From NCBI GenBank assembly GCA_949295905.1, contig CASFNA010000009.1:1-35737 (forward strand): a stretch of 35,737 nt of DNA, written 5' to 3'. Shown here piece after piece: positions 1-8,990 of this stretch (position 1 is its first letter; every line of letters begins with the position of its first letter). This stretch comes from an uncultured Prevotellaceae bacterium (lineage in GTDB: Bacteria; Bacteroidota; Bacteroidia; Bacteroidales; Bacteroidaceae). Both the position numbers and the translations under genes were made by a program. The notes below the pieces were generated by a model, which saw only the letters and a list, made by a program, of their open reading frames with translations, did not search any database and had not been told where the DNA came from.

Positions 1-74
1 CCGAAGACAGATTCGTTTAACGTAACCTTTCTCCCAGTGTCCTCACCTTTGATATTTAATACGTTAATTTCCAT
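1..74 (-). CDS. rplD: 50S ribosomal protein L4, N-terminal part (cut by window edge)
   Basis: L4 is a primary binder of 23S rRNA that lines the peptide exit tunnel. Only the first 24 codons are present, beginning [14 protein letters not shown], typical of Bacteroidetes L4. The start codon (72-74, complement) overlaps the rplC stop by one base in a TAATG junction, which implies translational coupling with rplC. The identification rests on the short N-terminus and on the conserved order rpsJ-rplC-rplD. The rest of the gene lies outside the window. Confidence 0.88.
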   Translation of the reverse strand, partial: MEINVLNIKGEDTGRKVTLNESVF

Positions 75-688
75 TATTTCTCAATTAAAACGGTTGAACC
101 TTTGCAACCAGCAACACTACCTTTCACAAGGATGAGGTTATGCTCCGGTATTACTTTTAACACTTTGAGATTCTGGGTTGTGACCCTGTCGCCACCCATC
201 TGTCCGGCCATGCGCATTCCCTTGAACACCTTTGCAGGATAAGAACATGCGCCGATAGAACCCGGCTTACGGGCGCGGTCGTCCTGACCGTGGGTGCTCT
301 GACCTACACCACCGAAACCATGACGCTTCATTACACCCTGGAAACCTTTTCCTTTTGACGTACCAACAACGTCTACAAAAGTAGTGTCGTTGAAGATTTC
401 AACGGTGATGGTGTCACCAAGGTTGTACTCTTCATCAAACTTGAACTCGGCCAAGTGTCTCTTCGGTGTCGTTCCAGCCTTCTTGAAGACTCCCTGCATA
501 GGCTTTGTGGTGTTCTTTTCCTTAGCTTCACCGAAGCCAAGCTGAACAGCCTTGTAGCCGTCTTTCTCGACAGTCTTCACCTGGGTAACAACACAAGGAC
601 CAGCTTCGATAACAGTGCACGGCACATTCTTGCCGTCGGCACTGAAAACGGATGTCATTCCGATTTTTCTTCCAATTAATCCTGGCAT
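74..688 (-). CDS. rplC: 50S ribosomal protein L3
   Basis: L3 is an early-assembly large-subunit protein whose central extension reaches toward the peptidyl transferase centre. The 204-aa protein begins [15 protein letters not shown] and carries the family signature around [17 protein letters not shown] and the glutamine-containing loop [10 protein letters not shown], then KMAGQMG-like residues ([14 protein letters not shown]). Length is normal for the family. It lies 24 bases after rpsJ, overlaps rplD by one base, and belongs to the S10-type ribosomal operon read leftwards. Expression is expected to be constitutive and growth-rate dependent. Confidence 0.98.
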   Translation of the reverse strand: MPGLIGRKIGMTSVFSADGKNVPCTVIEAGPCVVTQVKTVEKDGYKAVQLGFGEAKEKNTTKPMQGVFKKAGTTPKRHLAEFKFDEEYNLGDTITVEIFNDTTFVDVVGTSKGKGFQGVMKRHGFGGVGQSTHGQDDRARKPGSIGACSYPAKVFKGMRMAGQMGGDRVTTQNLKVLKVIPEHNLILVKGSVAGCKGSTVLIEK

Positions 689-712
689 TTCAATTAATAT
701 TAAAAAGTTATA

Positions 713-1018
713 CTATACTTTAATCTCTACCTCAACACCACTCGGCAACTCAAGCTTCATGAGCGCGTCAACAGTCTTAGCCGTTGAACTGTAGATGTCG
801 ATAAGACGCTTGTAATCGCTGAGCTGGAACTGCTCGCGCGCCTTCTTGTTCACAAACGTACTGCGGTTTACAGTGAAAATGCGCTTGTGTGTAGGCAGGG
901 GGATAGGACCGCTAACGATTGCGCCTGTAGCCTTCACGGCTTTAACGATTTTCTCTGCTGACTTGTCAACCAACTTGTGGTCGTAAGACTTCAGCTTGAT
1001 TCTGATTTTCTGACTCAT
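713..1018 (-). CDS. rpsJ: 30S ribosomal protein S10
   Basis: S10 is a small-subunit head protein; in other bacteria it also binds NusB in antitermination complexes. The 101-aa product starts [18 protein letters not shown] and contains the conserved [17 protein letters not shown] segment, so family membership is clear and the length is standard. It sits between fusA (95-base gap) and rplC (24-base gap). The fusA-rpsJ gap has an inverted repeat (1048-1058 with 1092-1103) that could fold in the mRNA but has no T-run in the direction of transcription, so readthrough from fusA is likely. Confidence 0.98.
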   Translation of the reverse strand: MSQKIRIKLKSYDHKLVDKSAEKIVKAVKATGAIVSGPIPLPTHKRIFTVNRSTFVNKKAREQFQLSDYKRLIDIYSSTAKTVDALMKLELPSGVEVEIKV

Positions 1019-1113
1019 CTTGTTTTAATTTTTAAATTAAAGTTTTTAAGAGAGGAGGTACGCCCGTTAAGAGTCATTCGCTAACGTGACGCCTCACTCT
1101 CTTTATCATTTCA

Positions 1114-3231
1114 TTATACCAAGTCTACTCGGCCTTTGATTTCCTCAAGGACAGTCTTTGCGATAGAGCTTGAAAGCGGAGCGTGATGGTCGTACTCCAT
1201 AGAGCTTGTCGCACGTCCAGAAGTGATTGTACGGAGCGCGGTAACATAACCGAACATTTCAGCCAGCGGCACCATAGCCCTGATGATACGCGCACCACTA
1301 CGTGTCTCGTCCATGCCTTCTACCTGGCCGCGACGCTTGTTCAAGTCGCCGATGACGTCACCCATGTTCTCCTCGGGAGTAACAACCTCAAGCTTCATGA
1401 TAGGTTCCATCAGCACAGGTCCAGCCTTTACACAAGCACTCTTATAAGCGTTGAGAGCTGCTATTTCGAACGACAACTGGTCAGAGTCTACCGGGTGGAA
1501 CGAACCGTCAAGCAGGGTAACCTTCAGGCTGTCCATAGGATAACCGCCGAGCACACCGCTCTTCATAGCGGTCTCAAAGCCCTTCTGTACAGAAGGAATG
1601 AACTCCTTAGGAATGTTACCGCCCTTGACTTCGTTAATGAACTGCAATCCGCCTTCCTTGTAATCCTCGTCGATAGGACCAACGTTTACAATTATATCGG
1701 CAAACTTACCACGGCCACCGCTCTGCTTCTTGTAAACCTCACGAAGGTTGACAGTCTTGGTGATAGCCTCCTTGTAGTTAACCTGCGGCTTGCCTTGGTT
1801 GCACTCAACCTTGAACTCCCTCTTCAGACGGTCAAGGATGATGTCGAGGTGAAGCTCACCCATACCAGAGATAACGGTCTGGCCGCTCTGCTCGTCAGTA
1901 TGTACGGTAAATGTCGGGTCCTCCTCTGCAAGTTTTGCGAGACCGATGCCCAGCTTGTCTACGTCTGCCTGGCTCTTAGGCTCAACGGCAATACCGATGA
2001 CAGGGTCAGGGAATGTGATTGACTCAAGCACGATAGGATGAGCCTCGTCACACAAAGTGTCACCTGTACGGATATCCTTGAAGCCAACACCTGCACCTAT
2101 GTCTCCGGCATCGATTACTTCCATCGGAACCTGCTTGTTTGAGTTCATCTGGAACAAGCGGCTTACGCGCTCCTTCTTGCCAGAACGGGTGTTGTAAACA
2201 TACGAGCCGGCCTCAACCTTTCCTGAATAAACGCGGAAGAACACCAGACGGCCAACATACGGGTCGGTAGCAATCTTGAATGCGAGTGCAGAAGTAGGCT
2301 CGCTCTCTGACGGCTTACGGTCTTCCTCCTCGCCGGTCGTCGGGTTTGTACCAACGATATTCGGAGTGTCGAGCGGCGACGGAAGGAATGCGCAAATATA
2401 GTCGAGCAAAGTCTGTACGCCCTTGTTCTTGAAAGAAGAACCACAGAGCATAGGAGTGCACTGCATTGCCAACGTACCCTTGCGGATTGCGGCGATGATT
2501 TCCTCTTCCGTAATTGTATTCGGGTCATCAAAGAACTTCTCCATAAGAGCCTCGTCGTACTCAGCCGCAGCCTCGAGAAGCTTGCCCCTCCACTCTTCAG
2601 CCTCGTCCTTGAGGTCAGCGGGGATGTCGTCAATCTCAAACTCTGCGCCCTGAGTCTCGTCGTGCCAGAAAATGGCCTTCATCTTAATCAGGTCAACAAG
2701 TCCCTTAAAGGTTTCCTCGCTGCCGATAGGGATAACCAACGACACAGGATTTGCGCCGAGAACCTCTTTCATCTGGCGAAGAACATCGAAATAGTCTGCA
2801 CCAGAACGGTCCATCTTGTTCACATATCCAAGACGCGGAACGTTGTACTTGTCTGCCTGGCGCCATACAGTCTCTGACTGGGGCTGAACGCCGCCTACGG
2901 CGCAATATGTAGCAACGGCACCGTCAAGCACGCGCAAAGAACGCTCCACCTCGGCGGTGAAGTCAACGTGCCCCGGAGTGTCAATCAAGTTTATCTTGAA
3001 CTGCTTGTTGTCATAATGCCAATAACATGTGGTGGCAGCAGAGGTGATGGTTATACCACGCTCCTGCTCCTGTGCCATCCAGTCCATTGTAGCAGCACCG
3101 TCATGAACCTCGCCGATTTTGTGAGTCTTACCCGTATAGTAAAGGATACGCTCAGAAGTCGTTGTCTTACCGGCATCGATGTGAGCCATGATGCCGATGT
3201 TGCGAGTCAAATGTAAGTCTTGCTTTGCCAT
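1114..3231 (-). CDS. fusA: Elongation factor G
   Basis: EF-G is the translational GTPase that drives translocation and, with RRF, ribosome recycling. The 705-aa protein shows G1 [12 protein letters not shown] near the N-terminus, G3 DTPGHVDF, G4 NKMDRSG, and later [18 protein letters not shown] of domain III and the domain IV-V sequence ending in GRVDLV. Length is normal and all GTPase motifs are intact. It is downstream of rpsG (23-base gap) and upstream of rpsJ, the usual str-operon order, except that no tuf gene follows. Bacteroidetes often carry additional EF-G paralogues; the operon position supports the housekeeping copy. Confidence 0.98.
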   Translation of the reverse strand: MAKQDLHLTRNIGIMAHIDAGKTTTSERILYYTGKTHKIGEVHDGAATMDWMAQEQERGITITSAATTCYWHYDNKQFKINLIDTPGHVDFTAEVERSLRVLDGAVATYCAVGGVQPQSETVWRQADKYNVPRLGYVNKMDRSGADYFDVLRQMKEVLGANPVSLVIPIGSEETFKGLVDLIKMKAIFWHDETQGAEFEIDDIPADLKDEAEEWRGKLLEAAAEYDEALMEKFFDDPNTITEEEIIAAIRKGTLAMQCTPMLCGSSFKNKGVQTLLDYICAFLPSPLDTPNIVGTNPTTGEEEDRKPSESEPTSALAFKIATDPYVGRLVFFRVYSGKVEAGSYVYNTRSGKKERVSRLFQMNSNKQVPMEVIDAGDIGAGVGFKDIRTGDTLCDEAHPIVLESITFPDPVIGIAVEPKSQADVDKLGIGLAKLAEEDPTFTVHTDEQSGQTVISGMGELHLDIILDRLKREFKVECNQGKPQVNYKEAITKTVNLREVYKKQSGGRGKFADIIVNVGPIDEDYKEGGLQFINEVKGGNIPKEFIPSVQKGFETAMKSGVLGGYPMDSLKVTLLDGSFHPVDSDQLSFEIAALNAYKSACVKAGPVLMEPIMKLEVVTPEENMGDVIGDLNKRRGQVEGMDETRSGARIIRAMVPLAEMFGYVTALRTITSGRATSSMEYDHHAPLSSSIAKTVLEEIKGRVDLV

Positions 3232-3254
3232 GTTTCTTTTTACCTAACTATGTT

Positions 3255-3731
3255 TTAAAACCTGAAGTGTGCGAATGCACGGTTAGCCTCGGCCATACGG
3301 TGCATGTCCTCCTTGCGCTTGAAGGCTCCGCCCTGGTTGTTGTAAGCGTCCATGATTTCAGCAGCGAGCTTGTCAGCCATGGTCTTGCCGCCACGCTTGC
3401 GTGCGAAGTTAATCATGTTCTTCATCGAGATGCTCTCCTTGCGGTCCGGACGTATTTCAGTAGGAACCTGGAACGTAGCACCACCAATACGGCGGCTCTT
3501 CACCTCAACCTGCGGAGTGATGTTGTCGAGGGCGGCCTTCCATATGTCAAGAGCCGACTTCTCCTCGTTGGCCATCTTCTCCTTTACGGTGTCCAATGCT
3601 TTGTAGAAAATCTCATAAGATGTATTCTTCTTTCCGTCATACATCAAATGATTAACGAATTTCGAGACCTTCTGGTCGTTGTACACGGGATCCGGCAGGA
3701 TCACGCGCTTCTTTGGTTTTGCTTTTCTCAT
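3255..3731 (-). CDS. rpsG: 30S ribosomal protein S7
   Basis: S7 nucleates assembly of the 30S head and contacts tRNA at the E site. The 158-aa product begins [19 protein letters not shown] and has the conserved [24 protein letters not shown] and [19 protein letters not shown] segments. The length matches the family. It follows rpsL after 151 bases with no gene in between; I see no clear terminator there, and the three genes rpsL-rpsG-fusA probably share a transcript. In other bacteria S7 feeds back on this operon, but no recognisable S7 target could be assigned here. Confidence 0.98.
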   Translation of the reverse strand: MRKAKPKKRVILPDPVYNDQKVSKFVNHLMYDGKKNTSYEIFYKALDTVKEKMANEEKSALDIWKAALDNITPQVEVKSRRIGGATFQVPTEIRPDRKESISMKNMINFARKRGGKTMADKLAAEIMDAYNNQGGAFKRKEDMHRMAEANRAFAHFRF

Positions 3732-3882
3732 TTCTTTGTTTGAAAATAATTCTGCATGGGGCTGTTCACTTGTTCTTCAGCTTTCCCTCCGGAAACACTT
3801 ACTCAACCTTTATAACAAATCTCCAGCAAAACGTTGATAAAAATGTCTGTTGTGTCCTTATTTACCGTCTGCAAAGGCGTTA

Positions 3883-4263
3883 TTACTTCTTAGCCTTGGG
3901 ACGCTTTGCACCATACTTTGAACGACGCTGTGTACGGTTTGCAACGCCTGCGGTATCAAGAGTACCGCGAACGATGTGATAACGTACACCGGGCAGGTCC
4001 TTCACACGGCCGCCGCGCACAAGTACGATAGAGTGCTCCTGAAGGTTGTGTCCCTCTCCCGGTATGTAGGAGTTCACTTCCTTCTGGTTTGTCAAACGAA
4101 CACGGGCAACCTTACGCATTGCCGAATTAGGTTTCTTCGGGGTTGTTGTGTACACACGAACACATACGCCACGACGCTGCGGACATGAGTCCAGCGCAGG
4201 CGATTTGCTCTTGTCAACAAGCGCCTTTCTACCTTTTCTTACCAATTGTTGAATTGTAGGCAT
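3883..4263 (-). CDS. rpsL: 30S ribosomal protein S12
   Basis: S12 sits at the decoding centre and influences accuracy. The 126-aa product contains [19 protein letters not shown] and [20 protein letters not shown]. Lysines at positions 43 and 88, the classical sites of streptomycin-resistance substitutions, are both present, so the sequence gives no hint of ribosomal streptomycin resistance. It is the first gene of the str-type operon and has its own candidate promoter upstream (4346-4353, complement), separated from DUF3467 by a likely terminator. Confidence 0.98.
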   Translation of the reverse strand: MPTIQQLVRKGRKALVDKSKSPALDSCPQRRGVCVRVYTTTPKKPNSAMRKVARVRLTNQKEVNSYIPGEGHNLQEHSIVLVRGGRVKDLPGVRYHIVRGTLDTAGVANRTQRRSKYGAKRPKAKK

Positions 4264-4345
4264 TGTTGTTAATTTTTAGTTATATATTTATTTTTTGTTA
4301 TTGTCACGACTAAGCATGGCTCGGACACAAGCCATATTTGGGCTG

Positions 4346-4353
4346 CAAAGGTA
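4346..4353 (-). promoter_or_regulatory. Candidate -7 element for rpsL operon
   Basis: The complement strand reads TACCTTTGC, a match to the Bacteroidetes -7 consensus TAnnTTTG. It lies about 83 bases upstream of the rpsL start and downstream of the hairpin that follows DUF3467. No good TTG -33 element is found at 19-21 bases. Its placement suggests the ribosomal genes are transcribed independently of DUF3467. Confidence 0.5.
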
Positions 4354-4392
4354 CGAATAAATATTCAAACTACCTAATTATAAAGAACAACA

Positions 4393-4432
4393 AAAGCCCA
4401 TACCGCCCGAAAATTCAAGCAATATAGGCTTT
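4393..4432 (-). terminator. Likely terminator after DUF3467
   Basis: On the complement strand AAAGCCTATA and TATGGGCTTT form a 10-bp stem with one wobble pair around a 20-base loop, followed by the T-rich tract TGTTGTTCTTT. It lies 20 bases past the DUF3467 stop and before the rpsL promoter candidate. Confidence 0.5.
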
Positions 4433-4451
4433 ATTAAAATAAATTAACTCT

Positions 4452-4769
4452 TTATGCTTCGCCTTTGTTGATGTTAAAAGGCGCAATTGTACCTTTTTCC
4501 TGCTGCGGCATCTTGATTTGTCCGAAAGCGTTTTCATATCTTACGATATTGTCTTTCAGAGCCATAAGCAGCCTCTTGGCGTGCTCCGGCGCAAGGATTA
4601 CGCGCGACTTGACCATCGCCTTGGGCACTCCGGGCAGTATTCGTGCAAAGTCGAGCACGAAGTCCGAACTTGAATGGGTTATTATCGCGAAGTTGGCATA
4701 TTCGCCTTGTGCCACATCTTGAGGCAGTTCAATCTGAAACTGCCCCTGCTTGTTGTTGTTATTTTCCAT
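4452..4769 (-). CDS. DUF3467 family protein, between RNAP and str gene blocks
   Basis: A 105-aa soluble protein with no signal peptide, starting MENNNNKQGQFQIELPQDVA and containing GEYANFAIITHSSSDFVLDF and the KSRVILAPEHAKRLLMAL segment typical of DUF3467. The biochemical function is unknown. From my knowledge of Bacteroidetes genomes this gene usually sits directly between rpoC and rpsL, implying a link to transcription or translation; that role is inference. Here it keeps its place before rpsL but is separated from rpoC by about 19.6 kb. Six bases before its start lies a perfect 12-bp palindrome, TTAATATATTAA (4776-4787), possibly an operator or promoter-related AT tract. Confidence 0.85.
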   Translation of the reverse strand: MENNNNKQGQFQIELPQDVAQGEYANFAIITHSSSDFVLDFARILPGVPKAMVKSRVILAPEHAKRLLMALKDNIVRYENAFGQIKMPQQEKGTIAPFNINKGEA

Positions 4770-4804
4770 TTGTCGTTAATATATTAATAAGGTGCAATCT
4801 TGCG

Positions 4805-4921
4805 AAATGAATAATGAATAATGAAAAATGAATAATCAGGCTACACCTTGCACCTATTCAGCCATTGCAATCCACACATTCCATTATTCATCATTCATTT
4901 TTCATTATTCATTGTTCATTT
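4805..4921. repeat. AT-rich long inverted repeat between trpS and DUF3467
   Basis: Left arm 4805-4836 is built from AATGAAT/AATGAAA words. The right arm 4883-4921 is its reverse complement with one mismatch and a 7-base insertion, leaving a loop of about 46 bases. The right arm begins one base past the trpS stop codon. A shorter inverted pair, GGTGCAA (4791-4797) and TTGCACC (4847-4853), is nested with it. It may act as a weak terminator of trpS or be an intergenic repeat of microsatellite origin. There is no gene here. Confidence 0.7.
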
Positions 4922-4922
4922 A

Positions 4923-6017
<1,095 letters not shown>

Positions 6018-6080
6018 TTACTTTTTCTATCGTTATACCTTGCAAATCCGATTATTCAACGCCTCAAAACCACCTGCTTT

Positions 6081-6168
6081 GCAAAAGGTGGCATTTCGGC
6101 TTGCAAAAGACCGTCTTTCACACAGCAAAAGGCCGTCTTTTGCAACGTGAAAGACCGCATATTGCAGA
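6081..6168. repeat. 22-bp-period palindromic array A (4 units)
   Basis: Four units begin at 6081, 6103, 6125 and 6147, an exact 22-base period. Units 2 and 3 are the cleanest (AAAAGACCGTCTTTC and AAAAGGCCGTCTTTT); units 1 and 4 are degenerate. The core fits AAAGRCSGYCTTT, a 13-bp near-palindrome centred on S. The array lies between the divergent trpS and lipoprotein-leader transcription units. See arrays B-E. Confidence 0.9.
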
Positions 6169-6197
6169 ACCATCGGACAAAACCGATTTACGAGTTG

Positions 6198-6205
6198 CAA
6201 ACTTA
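6198..6205 (-). promoter_or_regulatory. Weak candidate -7 element for trpS
   Basis: The complement strand reads TAAGTTTGC, matching TAnnTTTG. No -33 TTG lies at the proper distance. If used, the trpS transcript would have a leader of about 180 bases that includes repeat array A. Confidence 0.3.
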
Positions 6206-6256
6206 CTAATTTTTTACGACAAACCGCCTATATGCCCATAATAAACAGCAAAACAA

Positions 6257-6287
6257 TTTGTAAATAGACAAAAAATCCATATATTTG
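6257..6287 (+). promoter_or_regulatory. Promoter of the lipoprotein leader RNA
   Basis: TTTG at 6257-6260 and TATATTTG at 6280-6287 are separated by 19 bases, a full match to the Bacteroidetes -33/-7 promoter. Transcription should start near 6294, giving a leader of about 350 bases before the lipoprotein ATG at 6648. Confidence 0.75.
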
Positions 6288-6293
6288 CACCGA

Positions 6294-6647
6294 TTTAACA
6301 CATGTACAACCATTTAAACTTTTAGCACAAAAAACAGATATAAACATGAACGCAACGCTATGAGACAACAAGCGGCCTATGGTTGCACTTGTCTCGACAA
6401 AAAACAACAAAACAAAACAGTACAAAAGCGTTCCATTTCGATACTTATATAAATATTGAACTTTAAGTTGTTGTTCTTATTTTCTGAATACCGCCAATAT
6501 TCACAATACCAAGGACAAGCAAACTCGAAGTTCACGTTTAGGCGTGAACTATTCCTTGCTTGTTGGTATTAGGTAACTTGGCGGTAACCCAGAAAATGAC
6601 AAGTATTGAACGGTTACACGCCTTTTTTAATTAAAAACCAAATAAAA
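6294..6647 (+). promoter_or_regulatory. Structured leader RNA, candidate transcription attenuator
   Basis: The stretch contains no gene of credible length. A first hairpin pairs GAGACAA (6362-6368) with TTGTCTC (6389-6395), with an inner GC-rich stem. A second, about 119 bases long (6479-6597), has five paired segments totalling 39 bp: 6479-6486/6590-6597, 6489-6497/6578-6586, 6505-6512/6563-6570, 6516-6522/6556-6562 and 6530-6536/6543-6549, with a TTTAGG loop. Bases 6580-6589, used in the long hairpin, can instead pair with 6612-6622 to form a terminator followed by six T residues. The two folds exclude each other. The alternative reading is a free-standing small RNA of about 330 bases ending at the terminator. 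Confidence 0.6.
6580..6628 (+). terminator. Terminator hairpin in the lipoprotein leader
   Basis: GGCGGTAACC (6580-6589) pairs with GGTTAC-A-CGCC (6612-6622), ten pairs with one bulged A, followed at once by TTTTTT (6623-6628). Only 19 bases separate it from the lipoprotein ATG, too little for another promoter, so transcription of that gene must read through it. Confidence 0.6.
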
Positions 6648-7430
6648 ATGAAAACCAACAAATCATCTTTGTTTTTAATTGCAGCTCTATTCTGCACAAT
6701 GACGATTACCTCATGTAATAATGACGACGAGAATGACGGCGGAGACAAAGGCCAAGGCGGGAAACCGACAATCCACAAGAAGGTAGCCGACTTCAACGGT
6801 GTCATATACGATGAACAAGGCCGCATCACCTACACACCCCGCTTAAGAATAAACGTCACTTACGGAAAAGACAAAATCGAAGTCAAGGGTATTTCAGATG
6901 ACAATTACGAGTTCACACACACATACAACCTTAACGAAGACGGATTAATAGTTTCAGGTCCGTTAGGTGAATTCGAATACGACGACGAAGGACATCTTGT
7001 AAAAATGAGTTATGAAGTGACAAACATTGCAGGCTATCAGGAAACAAAAGTAGTCCGATACATCTGGAACGACGGCAACATAACCGAAATATCATCTGTT
7101 GAAGCATATGACCGGCTAAGAAAATTCCAAACCTTCGAATATTCGACAGATGAATACATCGGGGATGTGGCCGAATACATCGGCTATCCAGACAACTATA
7201 CAAACGACGAGTTCCTTATTGACTATGGTTACTTCGGTGTAAGGTGCAAGAATTTATGTACTCGGATAAACGAATACAACCTCGACGGAGAAAAAATTGA
7301 CAGGTATCTTACATACGACTACACCCTTAACGCGGAAGGGTACATAACAAAAGTCGTGGAAAAAATAATCACACCCAACGGACAAGCTAACAATCCATAC
7401 ATAACAAACATATCATACCGGGATTTATAA
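6648..7430 (+). CDS. Surface lipoprotein with YD-type repeats, DUF4595-like
   Basis: A 260-aa lipoprotein. MKTNKSSLFLIAALFC is a lysine-bearing hydrophobic signal, and the lipobox ITSC places the lipidated cysteine at residue 23. The following NNDDEND is an acidic stretch like the Bacteroidetes lipoprotein export signal, so exposure on the outer surface is likely. The body has repeated strands of the type FEYDDEGHLVKM, RYIWNDGNITEI and YTLNAEGYITKV, as in DUF4595-like and YD-repeat beta proteins. The ligand is unknown. I chose the start at 6648 because it gives the signal peptide directly; an in-frame ATG at 6606 would lie upstream of the terminator T-run. Expression is probably governed by the attenuator-like leader. 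It ends in a shared terminator with the convergent HAD gene. Confidence 0.8.
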   Translation: MKTNKSSLFLIAALFCTMTITSCNNDDENDGGDKGQGGKPTIHKKVADFNGVIYDEQGRITYTPRLRINVTYGKDKIEVKGISDDNYEFTHTYNLNEDGLIVSGPLGEFEYDDEGHLVKMSYEVTNIAGYQETKVVRYIWNDGNITEISSVEAYDRLRKFQTFEYSTDEYIGDVAEYIGYPDNYTNDEFLIDYGYFGVRCKNLCTRINEYNLDGEKIDRYLTYDYTLNAEGYITKVVEKIITPNGQANNPYITNISYRDL

Positions 7431-7435
7431 TCGAC

Positions 7436-7478
7436 AAACGTAAAAGGCATCCACTACGAGCGGATGCCTTTTGCGTTT
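7436..7478. terminator. Bidirectional terminator between lipoprotein and HAD-hotdog genes
   Basis: AAACGTAAAAGGCATCC (7436-7452) and GGATGCCTTTTGCGTTT (7462-7478) form a 17-bp stem with one T-G wobble and a 9-base loop. A-tracts and T-tracts flank it in both directions. It serves two convergent genes. Confidence 0.85.
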
Positions 7479-7485
7479 GCCCCTT

Positions 7486-8718
7486 TCACCTCTTCTTCAT
7501 TATGCTGTTCACCACGCGGATGCTCGACACGAGCTTGTTGGTGGAGGTGAACACATCGACATTCCACACGTGCGACGAGCGTCCGCGGTGTACGATGGTG
7601 CCTACGGCGCGCACCGTGTCGCCCTCGTGCGCCGAGGAAACGTGGTTGCCGCTAACCTGCATGCCCACAACGATTTCGTCGGGCTGGCAGGTTATCATCG
7701 AGCCGAGGCCCGCCACTGTCTCGGCCAGGGCCAGCGTCGCGCCTCCGTGCAGTATGCCGAAGGGCTGGCGCGTGCGCTCGTCAACGGGCATGGTAGCCTC
7801 TATGCGGTCGGGCGAGGCGTAGGTGTACTGTATTCCGAGGTTGCCCATCAGTGCGTGCTTTGCCTGGGCGTTGAGCAAGTCGAGCGGAATTTCAGACGCA
7901 TGAACCTCCGAAAGGATAAGTTTCTCTACAGCCTGGGCCACGCCGTCCTCCTCGTTGGAGCCTGTCACGTAGTCGGCGCACACCTTGACGGAGTCTTGCG
8001 CGTGCCCCATGGCAACGCTCTTGCCTGCCAACTGCAGCATCGTAACGTCGGCCACGCCGTCGCCGATGGCTATTACCTCCTCGCGCTTCACGCCAAGCTG
8101 CTCCATGAGCACGGCCAAGGTGTTGGCCTTGTCAACGCCGAAGGGAACGACCTCGAGGAAATACGGCTCAGAGGGGAACACGTCGAGCACGCCGGCCAGC
8201 CGCCGCTTCCAGTGGTTTTCCAGTCCGCGCAGGGCCTCGTAGTCGTCGCTTACCAGCACGCACTTGCACGGGGCGAAGTCTATTGCGATTGAAAATTCAG
8301 GCTCTTCCATTATTTTCAGGTGGTTGAGCCATGCCTCGCGGCGTATGTGTATATCGTCGGCGTTGTCCGTAAGGATGTATTCGTCGTGGTAGGTGAATAT
8401 GGAAAAGCCGTTCTTGCGCGACTTCTTCTCAAGGTATGGTATTTGTTCGGGATTGATGCGGCGCTCGAACATCACCTCGCCCGTGCCCGCCTTGATTACC
8501 TGGCAGCCGTTGTAAGCCAGTATGTAACCGCCGAAATTGCCCAGTTCGAGAGCCTTTGCCAACGGCATAAGCCCCGACGTGGGCCTGCCCGAGGCCAGCA
8601 CGATGCGTATTCCCATGTGTTGCACTTTAAGCAAGGCCGCAAGCGTGCGCTTGCTTATCTCCATCTCGTTGTTAAGCAGTGTCCCGTCTACATCGAGAAC
8701 CAATAGTTTGTATTTCAT
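7486..8718 (-). CDS. Fusion of a Cof-type HAD phosphatase and a hotdog thioesterase
   Basis: A 410-aa two-domain cytosolic protein. Residues 1 to about 270 are a HAD-superfamily hydrolase of the Cof/IIB type: LDVDGTL with the nucleophile and acid Asp9/Asp11, LASGRPTSG, and GDGVAD around Asp220. The last motif normally reads GDGxND; the Asn is Ala here while the second Asp remains. Residues about 275-410 are a PaaI/DHNA-CoA-type hotdog thioesterase, with GILHGGATLALAETVAGLGSM including the catalytic Glu context. The likely activities are hydrolysis of a small phosphorylated metabolite and of an acyl- or aroyl-CoA; substrates are not evident. A menaquinone-related DHNA-CoA role is possible for the C-terminal half. 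The fusion is in frame with no sign of a sequencing join. It has its own promoter. Confidence 0.9.
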   Translation of the reverse strand: MKYKLLVLDVDGTLLNNEMEISKRTLAALLKVQHMGIRIVLASGRPTSGLMPLAKALELGNFGGYILAYNGCQVIKAGTGEVMFERRINPEQIPYLEKKSRKNGFSIFTYHDEYILTDNADDIHIRREAWLNHLKIMEEPEFSIAIDFAPCKCVLVSDDYEALRGLENHWKRRLAGVLDVFPSEPYFLEVVPFGVDKANTLAVLMEQLGVKREEVIAIGDGVADVTMLQLAGKSVAMGHAQDSVKVCADYVTGSNEEDGVAQAVEKLILSEVHASEIPLDLLNAQAKHALMGNLGIQYTYASPDRIEATMPVDERTRQPFGILHGGATLALAETVAGLGSMITCQPDEIVVGMQVSGNHVSSAHEGDTVRAVGTIVHRGRSSHVWNVDVFTSTNKLVSSIRVVNSIMKKR

Positions 8719-8811
8719 AGCGTCGGGCGTTTTGGTTTGTAACTAAAAAGACAGAGCATACGGGACGACGGCCAACCTGCCTGCTACATCCCTTATGCCG
8801 CTTATCTTTTG

Positions 8812-8841
8812 CAAATATAGCGAAAGACAGCGTGATACCAA
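8812..8841 (-). promoter_or_regulatory. Promoter of the HAD-hotdog gene
   Basis: On the complement strand TTG (8839-8841) and TATATTTG (8812-8819) are 19 bases apart, a good Bacteroidetes promoter. It lies about 94 bases upstream of the ATG. Repeat array B starts about 50 bases further upstream. Confidence 0.7.
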
Positions 8842-8892
8842 TACATTTGCAGGATTATTTCAAGTTTAAAAAAGTTAACGGCGGCGCATCAT

Positions 8893-8980
8893 GCAAAAGG
8901 CCGCCTTCCGGCTTCTGAAAGACGGCCTTTTACACGATAAAAGACGGCCTTCCGCATTACGAAAGGCCGTCTTTTGCAAA
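8893..8980. repeat. 22-bp-period palindromic array B (4 units)
   Basis: Units start at 8893, 8915, 8937 and 8959. Cores are AAAGGCCGCCTTC, AAAGACGGCCTTT, AAAGACGGCCTTC and AAAGGCCGTCTTT, so both orientations of the near-palindrome occur. The array begins ten bases past the flavoprotein stop and upstream of the HAD promoter. Confidence 0.95.
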
Positions 8981-8990
8981 ACGCGCGCAC

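Noticed and set aside
3883-4263. Streptomycin-resistance changes in rpsL
   Set aside because: Lys43 and Lys88 are both present.
6479-6597. Long hairpin as an integron attC site
   Set aside because: No RYYYAAC/GTTRRRY boxes at the ends and no integrase or cassette array nearby.
6479-6597. Long hairpin as 6S RNA
   Set aside because: The size is compatible, but the sequence alone cannot establish it. The terminator overlap and the position right before an ATG favour a leader. A covariance search would decide.
8893-8980. Array B as a simple rho-independent terminator of the flavoprotein gene
   Set aside because: Adjacent units can form hairpins, but sister arrays lie between divergent genes with nothing to terminate, so termination does not explain the family.
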